DNA of 64,000 nt from Hyphomicrobiales bacterium (GCA_021775835.1 JAJFHC010000125.1:35936-99935); one strand, 5' to 3'; shown: positions 24,784 to 34,751, counted from the first letter of the stretch. A program made the numbers and translations. Notes: generated by a model from the letters alone, not told the origin.

Positions 24784-27700
24784 TCATTCCGGCATCTGGG
24801 CCGCCTTGCCAGCCCGTTTCGAGGTCCGCCACTGCTTCCATGCATCTCCATCGTATGGCCACTTGGCCTTGTCGACACACCATCCCGGCGGTTCAGGACT
24901 CAGGTGCAGGGATTTGCGCTGTGTCCGTGTCAGGCAGCGTGGCGCACGCTCCTTCACCCGGTTGACCAGGGCCTGGGTATCCGAAGGAATGCGCCAAAGG
25001 CGTGCCGAGCCATCCAGGGAAGCCGTCACCACATGCGAATTGTCAGGTGAGAACCGCGCGCTGCTGACCTGGTCGCCATGCCCCCTGAGAACGGCGATCT
25101 GTTCGCCCTGCGTCGTGTCCCACAACCGTGCAGTATTGTCCGAAGATGCCGTGAGGACGCGCGCGCCGTCGTTCGAGAACCGGGCGCTGTTGACCTCGTT
25201 TTCATGTCCTCTGAAGACCACGATTTCCGCGCCCGTAGCCACATCCCACAGCCGTGCCGTTTCATCCGAGGAAGCCGTGACGAGGCGCCGGCCATCCGGA
25301 GAGAAATGCGCATCCTCCACACCGCTTTGATGGCCCTTGAGGACCGCAATCTGACTCTTCTTCGCAACGTCCCACAAGCGTGCGGTGTTATCCCACGACG
25401 CCGTCACAAGCATCGATCCGTCCGGCGAAAACTGTGCATTTGCCACCTCGGCCGCATGACCTTTGAGAGTACCGGACAGCTTTCCGCTCGCAACCTCCCA
25501 CAACCGGACGACATTATCGGCGGCAATACTCCACGAGACCGTGGCAACCAGTGACCCGTCGGGAGAGAATTGGGCCCTCACCACCTCGCCCTCATGTCCG
25601 CCAAGAACAGCCACCGTTTTTCCGGTCGCCGAATCCCACAGCCGTGCCGTATACCCCGAACCCGACTCCGGGCCGGACGCTGCAGTGACGACGCGGGAGC
25701 CGTCCGGGGAGAATTGCGCACTGATGACATTACCCTGGTGCCCCGTGAGACGGGCAATCTGCTTGGCTTTTGCCACGTCCCACAGCCGTGCCGTACCGTC
25801 TCTGGATGCCGTCACGACCCGTGTTCCGTCGGGCGAAAACGCGGCCGTCAAAACGCCGCCTTTGTGACCCGTTAGCCGGGCAACCTGCTCACCGGCGGGG
25901 ACATTCCAGATCCGGACCGACCTGTCTGCCGAACTGGTGACGACCTGCGATCCGTCGGCGGAAAACTGGGCGTCGGTCACTGTTCTTCTATGCGCGTCGA
26001 GGATGACAACCTGGGTTTTTGAAAAAGTGTCCCAAAGACGAGCCGTGTTGTCCTGCGATGCGGTGGCGATGCGGGAGCCATCCGGTGAGAATCTCGCGTC
26101 TGTCACGTTGCCTTCGTGACCCCTGAACACGTCGACTTGCCTGCCGGTGTCCGTGTCCCAAAGCCTTACCGTACGGTCCGAAGAGGCGGTGACGATGCGA
26201 GAGCCGTCGGGTGAAAACCGCGCGCTGTTCAGCTTTTCGATATGTCCGTTGAGGACGGCTGTTTGCCAGCCCCTTGTTGCATCCCAAAGCCGGGCGGTCC
26301 GGTCGTGTGAGGCCGTGAGAATTCTGGAACCGTCAGGCGAGAACCGGGCGTTCCCGACCACATCCGAATGTCCGATCAGAACGGATATCTGCTGACCTGT
26401 GCGTGCATCCCACAACCTGGCAGTCGGGTCGAGAGAAGTCGTGACCACGCGAGATCCGTCAGGCGAGAACCGGGCACTGTTGACGGAACTCACATGTCCC
26501 CTGAGGACCGCGAGTTCCTCTCCAGTGCCGGCGTCCCATAGCCGCGCCGTCGTGTCCCATGATCCTGTCACGATGCGTTTTCCGTCTGCAGAAAACTCAA
26601 CGCTCTCGACTGTTCCCTCATGTCCCTTGAGGACAACGACCTGCTTGCCTGTTGTCGCGTTCCAGACCCGGGCCGTGCTGTCTCCTGATCCCGTGACGAT
26701 TTGCAAACCGTTCGGTGAATACCGGGCGCTCCAGACTTCCTTTCCATGGCCTTTCAGGACAGCAACCTGTTTGCCGGTTGCAATGTTCCAGACCCGCGCG
26801 GTCTTGTCGTCGGAGGTTGTGACGAGTCCGGATCCGTCCGGTGAAAACCGCACGCCCCTTAGCGGGCCCTTGTGGCCTTTGAAAACGTGAACCGGCGCAC
26901 CAGTCTGTACATCCCACATCCGTGCCAGACCATCGGAGGTTTTTCCGCGAGCAAAGGTGACGACTTGTTTTCCATCCGGTGAGAACAGGGTACCGTCGAC
27001 GGCAGCGCCCTGCTGACTGATGATGATGCGCTCCTTCTGGGCAACAGCCGCGCTGTAGAGACCGACCTCAGCCGCGGCAACATAGGGGCGAACTCTGTGC
27101 AGTTCATCTTCCGCCGACTGGTCTCTCAGGCCTTCGAGCGCCACCAGCATGCCGGAGATGGTGTTGCCGGCATTCGTCTGTTCCTGTGCCAGGTCGGCCA
27201 GATGGAGAGATTGCGCGACCAGGGCGAAATCACGCTCCCGAAGGGCCTTGAGTCTTGCCAGGTCCGTTTTCGCGCCGATGTCTTGTGCACGTTTCAGGGA
27301 TTTCTCCGTGGCAGTCCGCCGGGCATCCGCCTCCTGCGCGCGCAACTGGGCACCTTTCTCGCTCTGGAAAGCGGCATCGCGGCGTGCTTCTGCTCCCAGC
27401 ACCAGTTCCAGGGCCCGCTTTTCACTCTTGAGCGCCGCGTCACGCTGTGCGTCGGTGTCGAGCTTTTGCATGTAGATCATGCCCGAGATCACGGTCATTA
27501 TGCCGACCAGCGCAGCCGCCACCGATGCGGAGATACGCAGTTTCCGCCGGCGCATTGCAGCCTTTCGGCTGTCCGCAATGTACTGGCGGTGAGATCCGGT
27601 TGGGCCCGGCCCCTTCTCAGGCTGCGCCTCCAGCCACTGTTCTGCGTTGTCGAGTGCGCGGCCTCGGAGCGGAAGCGCGCCTATTCTTTGTTGTGCTTCC

Positions 27701-28173
27701 CACTGACGGGCAAATTCGCCCAGACGTGTATGCTGCCGGATCCAGCCGATATCGGCATTGAGGGCGTCGGCAAGTTTGGAAACCGAGGCGCTAATGTCCT
27801 TGCGTTTCGTGAAGTCGACTGAGTCGTGCCTTGAGAGTGCTATCGGTACGAGGTCCGCAGGCACTTCACGGATCAGAATTGGCACGACGCGCTTATTCAA
27901 CCCACCGGCACAATCGAGCTCCCACTGACAAAGCTCCGATTTGGCCGAGTGTTGACTTAACCCATAAACGATCGTGTCAGCTTCTTTGATCAGCGGCTGG
28001 ACGTGCTCCGTCCATTCTTCATGGCCCAGGAGATCGTCAGGACCCCGAATGATGTCGATGCCCTCTTCGTGTTTCAGCGCTTCGACGATTTTGGACACGA
28101 ACTGCCGGTCCCGTCCGGCACATGAGATAAAGATTTTTATGGTTGGGTTATCCGAGTTGGCGGCCTTTGCCAC
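24784..28173 (-). CDS. TIR-domain membrane protein with sixteen WD40 repeats
   Basis: A GTG start at 28173 with AAAAGGA 7 bases upstream gives 1129 residues. Residues about 12-110 are a TIR-like domain (IKIFISCAGRDRQFV, LSQHSAKSELCQWELDCA with Glu85 at the usual catalytic position). A membrane helix spans about 213-235, a long charged coiled-coil region runs to about 330, and from about residue 388 to 1075 there are sixteen WD40 units of the form GH-x-FSPDGSRVVTAS-D-TARLWD. Sixteen blades suggest two beta-propellers. The layout, TIR inside and propeller on the other side of a single helix, suggests a signalling receptor. It is the second TIR-helix-repeat protein in the window. Substrate, ligand and NADase activity are unproved. 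Confidence 0.87.
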   Translation of the reverse strand: MAKAANSDNPTIKIFISCAGRDRQFVSKIVEALKHEEGIDIIRGPDDLLGHEEWTEHVQPLIKEADTIVYGLSQHSAKSELCQWELDCAGGLNKRVVPILIREVPADLVPIALSRHDSVDFTKRKDISASVSKLADALNADIGWIRQHTRLGEFARQWEAQQRIGALPLRGRALDNAEQWLEAQPEKGPGPTGSHRQYIADSRKAAMRRRKLRISASVAAALVGIMTVISGMIYMQKLDTDAQRDAALKSEKRALELVLGAEARRDAAFQSEKGAQLRAQEADARRTATEKSLKRAQDIGAKTDLARLKALRERDFALVAQSLHLADLAQEQTNAGNTISGMLVALEGLRDQSAEDELHRVRPYVAAAEVGLYSAAVAQKERIIISQQGAAVDGTLFSPDGKQVVTFARGKTSDGLARMWDVQTGAPVHVFKGHKGPLRGVRFSPDGSGLVTTSDDKTARVWNIATGKQVAVLKGHGKEVWSARYSPNGLQIVTGSGDSTARVWNATTGKQVVVLKGHEGTVESVEFSADGKRIVTGSWDTTARLWDAGTGEELAVLRGHVSSVNSARFSPDGSRVVTTSLDPTARLWDARTGQQISVLIGHSDVVGNARFSPDGSRILTASHDRTARLWDATRGWQTAVLNGHIEKLNSARFSPDGSRIVTASSDRTVRLWDTDTGRQVDVFRGHEGNVTDARFSPDGSRIATASQDNTARLWDTFSKTQVVILDAHRRTVTDAQFSADGSQVVTSSADRSVRIWNVPAGEQVARLTGHKGGVLTAAFSPDGTRVVTASRDGTARLWDVAKAKQIARLTGHQGNVISAQFSPDGSRVVTAASGPESGSGYTARLWDSATGKTVAVLGGHEGEVVRAQFSPDGSLVATVSWSIAADNVVRLWEVASGKLSGTLKGHAAEVANAQFSPDGSMLVTASWDNTARLWDVAKKSQIAVLKGHQSGVEDAHFSPDGRRLVTASSDETARLWDVATGAEIVVFRGHENEVNSARFSNDGARVLTASSDNTARLWDTTQGEQIAVLRGHGDQVSSARFSPDNSHVVTASLDGSARLWRIPSDTQALVNRVKERAPRCLTRTQRKSLHLSPEPPGWCVDKAKWPYDGDAWKQWRTSKRAGKAAQMPE

Positions 28174-28276
28174 GATCTATCCTTTTGCCTCGCGGTGACG
28201 CACGATTGGCCTTGTCATGGATTGTGATTGTCACGATTGTTCCAGACCGGAATGAAGGCACTTTTGGCGTACCCAG

Positions 28277-28660
28277 TCAACCCGAAGCCAATGTGTTCTC
28301 TCCTGCCATGTAGACCGCAACGGTCTTGAACTTGCCGTCCTCAATCTCAAAGAAGTTGCAGTTCGACTTGTGCGTCTTGCTGCCGTCATGGTGACTGTTG
28401 ACGACGGCGAAGCGTACGGCAATCCGGTTGGCGTCCGGATCCGGTACAAAGACAAAATCCCTATGGCAAACGGCCGCATGATTAGACCACAGCCTGTCGA
28501 ACATGCCGCTAATCTCATCGATACCCCGCAGCGTCACCCCATGGGTCTCGACGGTGAATACACACCCTTCCCTCAAGGTCTGGCGGATGACATCGAAATC
28601 TTCATGGTCGACGCCCGAAAAGTAACGCCGGACCAGTTCTGTCATCTCCTGTTTTGTCAT
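28277..28660 (-). CDS. SnoaL/NTF2-like protein
   Basis: From ATG 28660 (MTKQEMTELVRRYFSG) the product is 127 residues, the size of a single cone-fold NTF2-like domain. GVTLRGIDEISGMFDRLWSN in the middle and FKTVAVYMAGENTLASG at the end match SnoaL-like isomerase/dehydratase relatives. It has no close functional partner; the TIR-WD40 gene lies downstream and enoyl-CoA hydratase genes upstream, all on the minus strand. Confidence 0.7.
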   Translation of the reverse strand: MTKQEMTELVRRYFSGVDHEDFDVIRQTLREGCVFTVETHGVTLRGIDEISGMFDRLWSNHAAVCHRDFVFVPDPDANRIAVRFAVVNSHHDGSKTHKSNCNFFEIEDGKFKTVAVYMAGENTLASG

Positions 28661-28754
28661 GTGAGAGTTAGAGCACAACCGGAATAAAACACCAAAGATG
28701 CGAAGGTGTGTTCCTGACGTCCGTCACAAGGCCCGGCGCACGGCATCAAGTGGA

Positions 28755-29495
28755 CTAACCATTTTTGGCCTTGCGAACGTCGCTCAGATAAATCTGGATC
28801 CTTTCCTTGATCGAACCTTCCGAAGCCGAGCGGACAAGAGCCGCCAGATCCGCATCACGGGTATCGGATGTTGTCCGCAATCGCATGGACGCAAATGCCG
28901 ACGGGCTCAATGCCAAGGTCTCTTCCAGCGAATTCTCGACAATTTTGGACCAATCGTCCTGTGTACTGACGGCCTGAACAAACCCTGCGGCCTTCGCCTC
29001 TGCGCTGTCGAATGCTGACGCACGCAACAATAGGGAACGCGCCGTGTCGGCGCCAAGCAGGCCGGCCAGACGGTTGGTTCCCAGGACAACGCCGAATCGC
29101 AGGCCCGGCATACGAAATCGCGCATCAGGTGCAGCGATTCGCCATTGGCACGCGGCAACAAGATCGGCCGCAGCGCCATAACAGGCGCCATGGGCCAGAG
29201 CCAAAGTGGCGAAAGGCGCGTGATAGACCCGCTGTAAAAGATCTTCCAGCCTGACAAACCGCAACAACAGGTCGCCGTCGCTCATGTCTTCGAGACCGTC
29301 GAGATCAAAACCGCCTGAAAATCCTTTGCCGGAACCGCTGAGCACCACAAGTCGAACTTTTTCGCTTTCCGCAACGCCGAGCGCCTCATGCAACGAGTCG
29401 ACCAGTCCTGCACTGAAGGCATTCAACTTCTCGGGGCGGTCCAGACTGACATGCAGGATCTGGCCCTCCTGTCTTAGGGAAACCGGATTGCTCAT
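28755..29495 (-). CDS. Enoyl-CoA hydratase/isomerase family protein
   Basis: A 246-residue crotonase-fold protein. LDRPEKLNAFSAGLVDSLHEA is the N-terminal signature, SGSGKGFSGGFDLDGL forms the first oxyanion-hole strand and GACYGAAADLVAACQWRIA the second. The usual catalytic Glu pair of hydratases is not obvious: the position after the second oxyanion strand reads MPGLRFGVVLG, so it may be an isomerase or another crotonase activity. It is coupled by ATGA to the CoA-transferase gene upstream, so its substrate is probably the CoA ester made by that enzyme. Confidence 0.82.
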   Translation of the reverse strand: MSNPVSLRQEGQILHVSLDRPEKLNAFSAGLVDSLHEALGVAESEKVRLVVLSGSGKGFSGGFDLDGLEDMSDGDLLLRFVRLEDLLQRVYHAPFATLALAHGACYGAAADLVAACQWRIAAPDARFRMPGLRFGVVLGTNRLAGLLGADTARSLLLRASAFDSAEAKAAGFVQAVSTQDDWSKIVENSLEETLALSPSAFASMRLRTTSDTRDADLAALVRSASEGSIKERIQIYLSDVRKAKNG

Positions 29496-30685
29496 GTTCG
29501 CTTGGTGCCCTTGTCGCCGAGCCAGTCGGTGAATACTTCTTCCGTGTGCGCCCCCAGCACGGGAGGCGGGCGGTAAATCTCGAAACTGTAGTCCGACATC
29601 GCCACCGGAAAGGCGGTTGTCCGGGTGGAAACCTGGTTCGGCAATTCAAGGTGCTGAACCAGTTGCATGTGCGCGACCTGCTCATCTTCCAGGATGTCGC
29701 TGTAGGAATTGATCGGCGCGCAAGGCACACCGCGCTGATCCATGTCCTCAAGCCACTCCGCCGCACTGCGCGTGGCAAATTGCGGTTCCAGGATTTCCAC
29801 GAGCTCCGTCTGGTTTTTTGCCCGCAATGTCTGGTTGGTAAACCGTTCGTCAGTGGCCAGCTCCGGCATGTCGACCGCTTTGGCGACTTCCGCCCACAAC
29901 CGGTCATTGCCGGCGGCGATGATGAAATAGTCGTCACTGGCACGGAAAGCCTGATAAGGCGCATTGCGCGGATGGGCCGAACCCATCTTGCGGGGCGTGT
30001 TGCCTGTGCCGAAATATTCGCTGGTCTGCAGAGCGGCGACACCGAGCAGGCATCCCAGCATCGAGCAATCGATGTAACCGCCCTCACCGGTCTGCCGTGC
30101 CTGCATCAGCTTGGCGAGGATAGTGTAGGCCGCATAGAGACCTGCGCAAAAATCGCCAACCGGCACACCACTCTTGACCGGCGCACCTCCCGCCTCTCCG
30201 GTCACGCTCATCAGGCCACTCATACCCTGGACCGTCACGTCGAAAGCGCCTTTCTTGGCGTAAGGGCCTGTCTGGCCGTAGCCGGAAATCGAGCAGTAGA
30301 CCAGTTGTCGGTTGGTCTTCTTTACCTCTTCATAGCCCAGACCCAGGCGCTCCAAGACACCAGGTCGGAAATTCTCCAGAATCACATCGCAGCTGTCCGT
30401 GAGTTTTTTCAGCCGAGCCACACTGGCGCCGTCCTTCAGGTCGACCGTGATGCTGCGCTTGTTGCGGTTCAGCGAGGCGAAATTCTCGCTATACCCACCT
30501 TCGGCCGTGTCGGCGCCGGAAAGAGGAGGCCAGGCTCTCATGCCATCGCCACCGTCTGGCCGCTCGACCTTAACCACATCCGCGCCAAGATCGGCGAGGA
30601 GCGATCCGGTAAAAGGACCGGCCGCGATCTGGCCGAATTCAAGAACCCGAACGCCAGCCAGCGGAAAATTTGCTGCATCTTTCAT
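29492..30685 (-). CDS. CaiB/BaiF-family (class III) CoA-transferase
   Basis: The start at ATG 30685 gives 397 residues and the usual opening PLAGVRVLEFGQIAAGP. The family aspartate that forms the acyl intermediate is in GDFCAGLYAAYTI; RPGVLERLGLGYEE and YCSISGYGQTGPYAKKGAFD are classic CaiB motifs. These enzymes move CoA between acids without ATP. The pairing with an enoyl-CoA hydratase-like gene is typical of hydroxy-acid or aromatic/terpenoid acid breakdown. The specific acid is unknown. Confidence 0.9.
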   Translation of the reverse strand: MKDAANFPLAGVRVLEFGQIAAGPFTGSLLADLGADVVKVERPDGGDGMRAWPPLSGADTAEGGYSENFASLNRNKRSITVDLKDGASVARLKKLTDSCDVILENFRPGVLERLGLGYEEVKKTNRQLVYCSISGYGQTGPYAKKGAFDVTVQGMSGLMSVTGEAGGAPVKSGVPVGDFCAGLYAAYTILAKLMQARQTGEGGYIDCSMLGCLLGVAALQTSEYFGTGNTPRKMGSAHPRNAPYQAFRASDDYFIIAAGNDRLWAEVAKAVDMPELATDERFTNQTLRAKNQTELVEILEPQFATRSAAEWLEDMDQRGVPCAPINSYSDILEDEQVAHMQLVQHLELPNQVSTRTTAFPVAMSDYSFEIYRPPPVLGAHTEEVFTDWLGDKGTKRT

Positions 30686-30836
30686 GATTTCACGGCCTTT
30701 GATGTCGGCGCTTTGGTCTGCATCATTCCTCGACTTTCGCAATGAAGCGGCGTTCTTGCTTTGTTTCGGATTCGAACTCGCAGCGTTCGGTTAAATTCAT
30801 GTGTCCGCCTCAGCAACATGAAAATCCTTACACAAA

Positions 30837-32117
30837 CTAAATGCTCTTTATGAACTGGTTGGCGGTGAAAGCCGCCTGATAGAGGCGTGCCTTGAGATCG
30901 CGTCCTGAAACGGCCCCGGTGGCAGTGATTGGCAAAGGCAGATCTTGTTCCTGGCCGCCCGACAGCATTTCCGCCATGGCTTTCCCGAACATCGTGCCGG
31001 GAGCGATACCCCGGCCATTGTATCCGATTGGCGTGTAGAGGTTTTCCGCCAGACGATGAATGCGCGGCAGATGATCGGAGGTCATGGCGATCTGGCCATG
31101 CCAGGAGGTTTCGATCTCGACCGGCCCCAGATCGGGAAACAACCGCTGGAGGCTGCGCAGAGCCCATCGTTGCGACAAGCCTTTTTCACCACCAATCACC
31201 CGGCCCATTGACCCGATCAGGAGGCGGCCGAATGCGTCGCGGCGCAGTGAAAACATGATGGCGCCGGTGTCCCACATCCCCTGTCCTTCACGGAGGATCG
31301 CCTCACCGCGTTCCCCCAGAGGTGTGGTTGCCAGTTGAAAATAGTGGATCATGGTGAACGTCTCTTTCAAGCCCGGCCACAGATCGTCTGAGTAGGCGTT
31401 CGTGCCGAGCACGACGGCATTGGCCGTTACCGTGCCTCGATCGGTACTCAGTATCCATTTGTCATTTTGACGGGACATCTTCTGGACTGTCACCCCGGTG
31501 CTGATCCGCGCGCCCGCCGCCCGGGCCGCCCGGGCCAGTCCCCGCACGTAACCCATCGGATTGATAGTCCCGGCCCTGTGATCGAGCAGGCCGCCGTGGA
31601 AGCCGCGGCTTCCAATTTTCTCCGCAGCCTTTTCTCGTGACAACAAATCGACCGGTGCCCCAAGGCGGTGCCACTCTTCGGCGCGGCGCGCGAGATCTTC
31701 GTAACCCTTGGGGGAATGGGCGGCGTGGATCGTACCGTTTCTGTTCGCTTCACAGCGAATTTGGTGTTTTTCAATGAGGGAGAATACATATTCCGGCGCG
31801 TCGCCGAGGGCCTTTACAAGTTTTGTCCCACGGTCTGCTCCGAGCTTTTCGCGCACATCCTGCGGCGGCAACCACAGCCCAGCATTGACCAGACCGACAT
31901 TGCGCCCGGAGCCGCCGAACCCGATGTGCCGTGCTTCAAGCACATGACATTCCCTGCCGGTTCCGGCTGCATGCAATGCCGTCGACAGTCCGGTAAATCC
32001 ACCTCCGACAATGGCGACATCGGTTGTGATGTCGTGCTCCATCGGTGATGAATAGTCCTCCTCTTCTGCCGTCTCGTCCCACAGCGATATTGGTGGTGTT
32101 GTGCCTGCAGACGACAA
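30837..32117 (-). CDS. FAD-dependent oxidoreductase, gamma-glutamylputrescine-oxidase-like (DAO superfamily)
   Basis: A TTG start at 32117 is favoured because GGGAGGAAG precedes it and the first 25 residues (ISLWDETAEEED and following) match the PuuB-type N-terminus; an ATG at 32042 would cut into it. The 426-residue protein shows VAIVGGGFTGLSTALHAA for FAD, GGSGRNVGLVNAG after it and YTPIGYNGRGIAPGT near the end. The family oxidises secondary or gamma-glutamylated amines. It stands alone between the CoA-transferase genes and the TRAP genes. The substrate is not predictable. Confidence 0.85.
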   Translation of the reverse strand: MSSAGTTPPISLWDETAEEEDYSSPMEHDITTDVAIVGGGFTGLSTALHAAGTGRECHVLEARHIGFGGSGRNVGLVNAGLWLPPQDVREKLGADRGTKLVKALGDAPEYVFSLIEKHQIRCEANRNGTIHAAHSPKGYEDLARRAEEWHRLGAPVDLLSREKAAEKIGSRGFHGGLLDHRAGTINPMGYVRGLARAARAAGARISTGVTVQKMSRQNDKWILSTDRGTVTANAVVLGTNAYSDDLWPGLKETFTMIHYFQLATTPLGERGEAILREGQGMWDTGAIMFSLRRDAFGRLLIGSMGRVIGGEKGLSQRWALRSLQRLFPDLGPVEIETSWHGQIAMTSDHLPRIHRLAENLYTPIGYNGRGIAPGTMFGKAMAEMLSGGQEQDLPLPITATGAVSGRDLKARLYQAAFTANQFIKSI

Positions 32118-32229
32118 GACTAGTCTCTTCCTCCCGTTTCCTGAGCAGCCACTGATCGCGACGTGTCCGTGTTTTGCACAAACGACAGCCCTTGCCCATT
32201 TTGGGCTATGGGAGGTTCGGTGTCCATCA

Positions 32230-32311
32230 CCGGAGGATACATGATTTCCGGCAGGACCGCGGTGCCGATAGTCACCCAGATGATCGTGCCCGTGCTACCG
32301 GTCGGACCTCT
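32230..32311 (-). pseudogene. Remnant of a second TRAP large-permease gene
   Basis: Read on the minus strand these bases translate to GSTGTIIWVTIGTAVLPEIM, matching KSTGTIIWVTFGATALAG inside the intact DctM protein encoded next to it (32785-32830 in DNA). The match begins just after the dctM stop codon. It looks like a decayed fragment of a paralogous permease gene. Confidence 0.5.
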
Positions 32312-32313
32312 AG

Positions 32314-33942
32314 CTACAGAAACAACGTGGTAATCTGCGGTACCAGCAGAATGATCGTCAAAATGAACAGCTGCATGGCAATGAACGGCAGGAAGCCACG
32401 GAAAATATCAGGCAATGTGATGTGCGGCGGTGCGACGGATTTTAGGTAGAATGCTGCCGGTCCAAACGGCGGCGACAGAAAGCTGACCTGCATGTTGACG
32501 CAGAACAGAATGCCGAACCACACGCGAACCATTGAGCTGGAATCCAGAGTGCCAATCAGGCCAAGCTCTTCAATCGGCAGTTTCAGTACGATCGGCAGGA
32601 AGACCGGCATCACCAGAAGCACAATGCCTGTCCAGTCCATGAATGCGCCCAGGAACAGGAAGATCACCATCATGACCAGCAAAACGCCCATGGTTGGCAG
32701 GTCATAGCCGACAATAAGGTTGGCAACAAAGGTGGGCCCGCCGGCAATTGTATAGGCGCCGGCAAGTGCCGTCGCACCGAACGTCACCCAAATGATCGTG
32801 CCGGTTGACTTGAACGTTCGCATGGATGCTTCACGAAGCAGGTTGAATGAGAATTCACCGCGTATCCAGATCAGAAACAACACGGCGAGTGAACCCATCG
32901 CAGCAGCCTCCGTGATGCCTGTTATGCCGCCATAGATTGAGCCGAGCACAACGAACACGACGAGCATTGGAGCCACCATGCCCTTGCCCTTGGCCCAGGC
33001 TTCCTTGGCGACATTCAGGCCAACGACGAAGAAAATGAAAACTGCGCACACAACAGTGATGGTCACGGAGGTCCAGAGCGTCGCATTGTCGATGAGTTTG
33101 GTGTTGCCGTCGATCATGTTGGCATTGAACTGACTGAAGCCTTTCAGATAAAACCACCGGCCCGCTACGAGCGCGGCGCCGACACCAGCCAGTAAAAACA
33201 GAAGCGTTGAACCGTAAAGTGCCTTCTCTCGACCGGTCATGTCATCGGGAGTGGGATCGGGCAGCGGTGCCAGCTCCGGGTTCATCCGGGTGCGCACAAG
33301 AATGTAGATAATGTAGCAGCCTGCAAGCATGAAGCCTGGCAGAAATGCCGCTTTAAAAAGTGCGTGGATCGAGGTTTCCGTAATCAGTCCGTAGAAAATC
33401 AGAACGATTGAAGGTGGGATCATGGTACCGAGCGAACCTGAGGCGCAGATTGTGCCGATGGCAAGGTTCTGATTGTATCCAAGGCGCAGCATCTGCGGCA
33501 ACGCGATCAGGCCGAGCAACACCACTTCTCCGCCGATAATGCCCGACATGGCAGCCATCACGATGGCCATGATGGCGGTGACAACGGCAATGCCGCCGCG
33601 GGTGCGTGACATCCACTTGCTGAGGGACGAGTACATGTCACGCGCAATGCCCGAGCGTTCCAGCAAGGTCGCCATGAATATGAACAACGGCACAGATATG
33701 AGCACGTAGTTGGTGGTAATGCCGTAGAGTCGTTGAGCCAGGATATTCATCGGCCCGCTGCCGAAGTTGCTGGTCAGAATACCTGAACCGAAACTCATCG
33801 GGTCAGTGATCAGCGTCGGCTCGAACTTGAGCACCATGACGACGACCGCAAGGAAACCGGAGGCGAAACCGAGTGGCATGCCGATCATCAGCAACGCGAG
33901 CATGCCGAACAGCAAGATGATTGAGATCGTTCCGATATCCAT
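32314..33942 (-). CDS. TRAP transporter large permease (DctM-like)
   Basis: A 542-residue inner membrane protein, longer than the common 430 residues because of an extra segment with two added helices around residues 250-330. GMPLGFASGFLAVVVM at the N-terminus, SLGTMIPPSIVLIFYG and GGEVVLLGLIALPQML are DctM features; WTGIVLLVMPVFLPIV lies near the end. It forms the sodium-driven channel with the small permease upstream. Long DctM forms are common in mannitol/chloroaromatic-acid type systems. Confidence 0.88.
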   Translation of the reverse strand: MDIGTISIILLFGMLALLMIGMPLGFASGFLAVVVMVLKFEPTLITDPMSFGSGILTSNFGSGPMNILAQRLYGITTNYVLISVPLFIFMATLLERSGIARDMYSSLSKWMSRTRGGIAVVTAIMAIVMAAMSGIIGGEVVLLGLIALPQMLRLGYNQNLAIGTICASGSLGTMIPPSIVLIFYGLITETSIHALFKAAFLPGFMLAGCYIIYILVRTRMNPELAPLPDPTPDDMTGREKALYGSTLLFLLAGVGAALVAGRWFYLKGFSQFNANMIDGNTKLIDNATLWTSVTITVVCAVFIFFVVGLNVAKEAWAKGKGMVAPMLVVFVVLGSIYGGITGITEAAAMGSLAVLFLIWIRGEFSFNLLREASMRTFKSTGTIIWVTFGATALAGAYTIAGGPTFVANLIVGYDLPTMGVLLVMMVIFLFLGAFMDWTGIVLLVMPVFLPIVLKLPIEELGLIGTLDSSSMVRVWFGILFCVNMQVSFLSPPFGPAAFYLKSVAPPHITLPDIFRGFLPFIAMQLFILTIILLVPQITTLFL

Positions 33943-33953
33943 CGTGGGACCCT

Positions 33954-34751
33954 TTAATTTTCCGGTTTCGGTGGATTTCCGGACAAGATCTCGTCTGGAG
34001 TAATCGCCTGCTTGTACACGGCCACTTCTTCGGCAATTTCATCCAGCTCCACATGCGGAGAGGGTGTCCTGTTGAAGTCGCGGAAAAGCCCGATTACCAC
34101 AAGAGTAACCGCGGCAACCAATAACACACCGATGCCGATCTGCCATTTGAGCGGGACCACATGGCCTTCGGGCGGCACGATGAATAGATTGTAAACTGCG
34201 GCAAGGGCAAGGCCGGTCACCAGCACAACGACAAGGATATCGAACAGTTTGCGGACCCAGGCAACCGAAGGCCAATCGCGAATGAGGTTGGACACGGCCT
34301 GCATGGCAAGAAACAAAAGCATCGTCAGGATGAGCGGCTTGATTGTTGCCGGTAAGGGCGGGTCAAAGGCTGTGCCAAACGTTTCCCAGCGCAGAAATTT
34401 GGCTCTGGCCTCTCCAAACCCGCCCCAGACAACGGAAAATGCGAAAACACAAACGCAAATGGTGGACAGCACATCAAACAGGCGCCGCATCCACAGGGGC
34501 ACCATATCGTAAATGATGAATATACGGATGTGGCTGCGTTGCTGCATGGAATACAGTCCGGCGGATAGGTAGATCCCACCGGCGATCCAAAGCGACATCT
34601 CGTTGACCCACAAAGTTGCCGCGGCAAAGAAATAACGCATGACCACTTCGTACAGAATGATGAGGACAATGAAGAAGGGCGCCCACATGGCAATGCGGCT
34701 GAAACACCATGTGAGCAGGTCCAGCGGGCCAGTGCGCTCATGTTCCATCAT
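33954..34751 (-). CDS. TRAP transporter small permease (DctQ-like)
   Basis: ATG 34751 has GGGGAGC 8 bases upstream, giving 265 residues. The DctQ domain is recognisable by MWAPFFIVLIILYEVVMRYFF and a following LWVNEMSLWIAGG segment, with four helices. An additional C-terminal pair of helices (about residues 170-235) is unusual for DctQ and fits the long DctM partner. It is read between the binding protein and the large permease. Confidence 0.86.
   Translation of the reverse strand: MMEHERTGPLDLLTWCFSRIAMWAPFFIVLIILYEVVMRYFFAAATLWVNEMSLWIAGGIYLSAGLYSMQQRSHIRIFIIYDMVPLWMRRLFDVLSTICVCVFAFSVVWGGFGEARAKFLRWETFGTAFDPPLPATIKPLILTMLLFLAMQAVSNLIRDWPSVAWVRKLFDILVVVLVTGLALAAVYNLFIVPPEGHVVPLKWQIGIGVLLVAAVTLVVIGLFRDFNRTPSPHVELDEIAEEVAVYKQAITPDEILSGNPPKPEN

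Noticed and set aside
29546..30745. A 399-codon plus-strand frame
   Set aside because: It is antisense to the CaiB-type gene and shows no family features; long shadow frames are common at this GC content.
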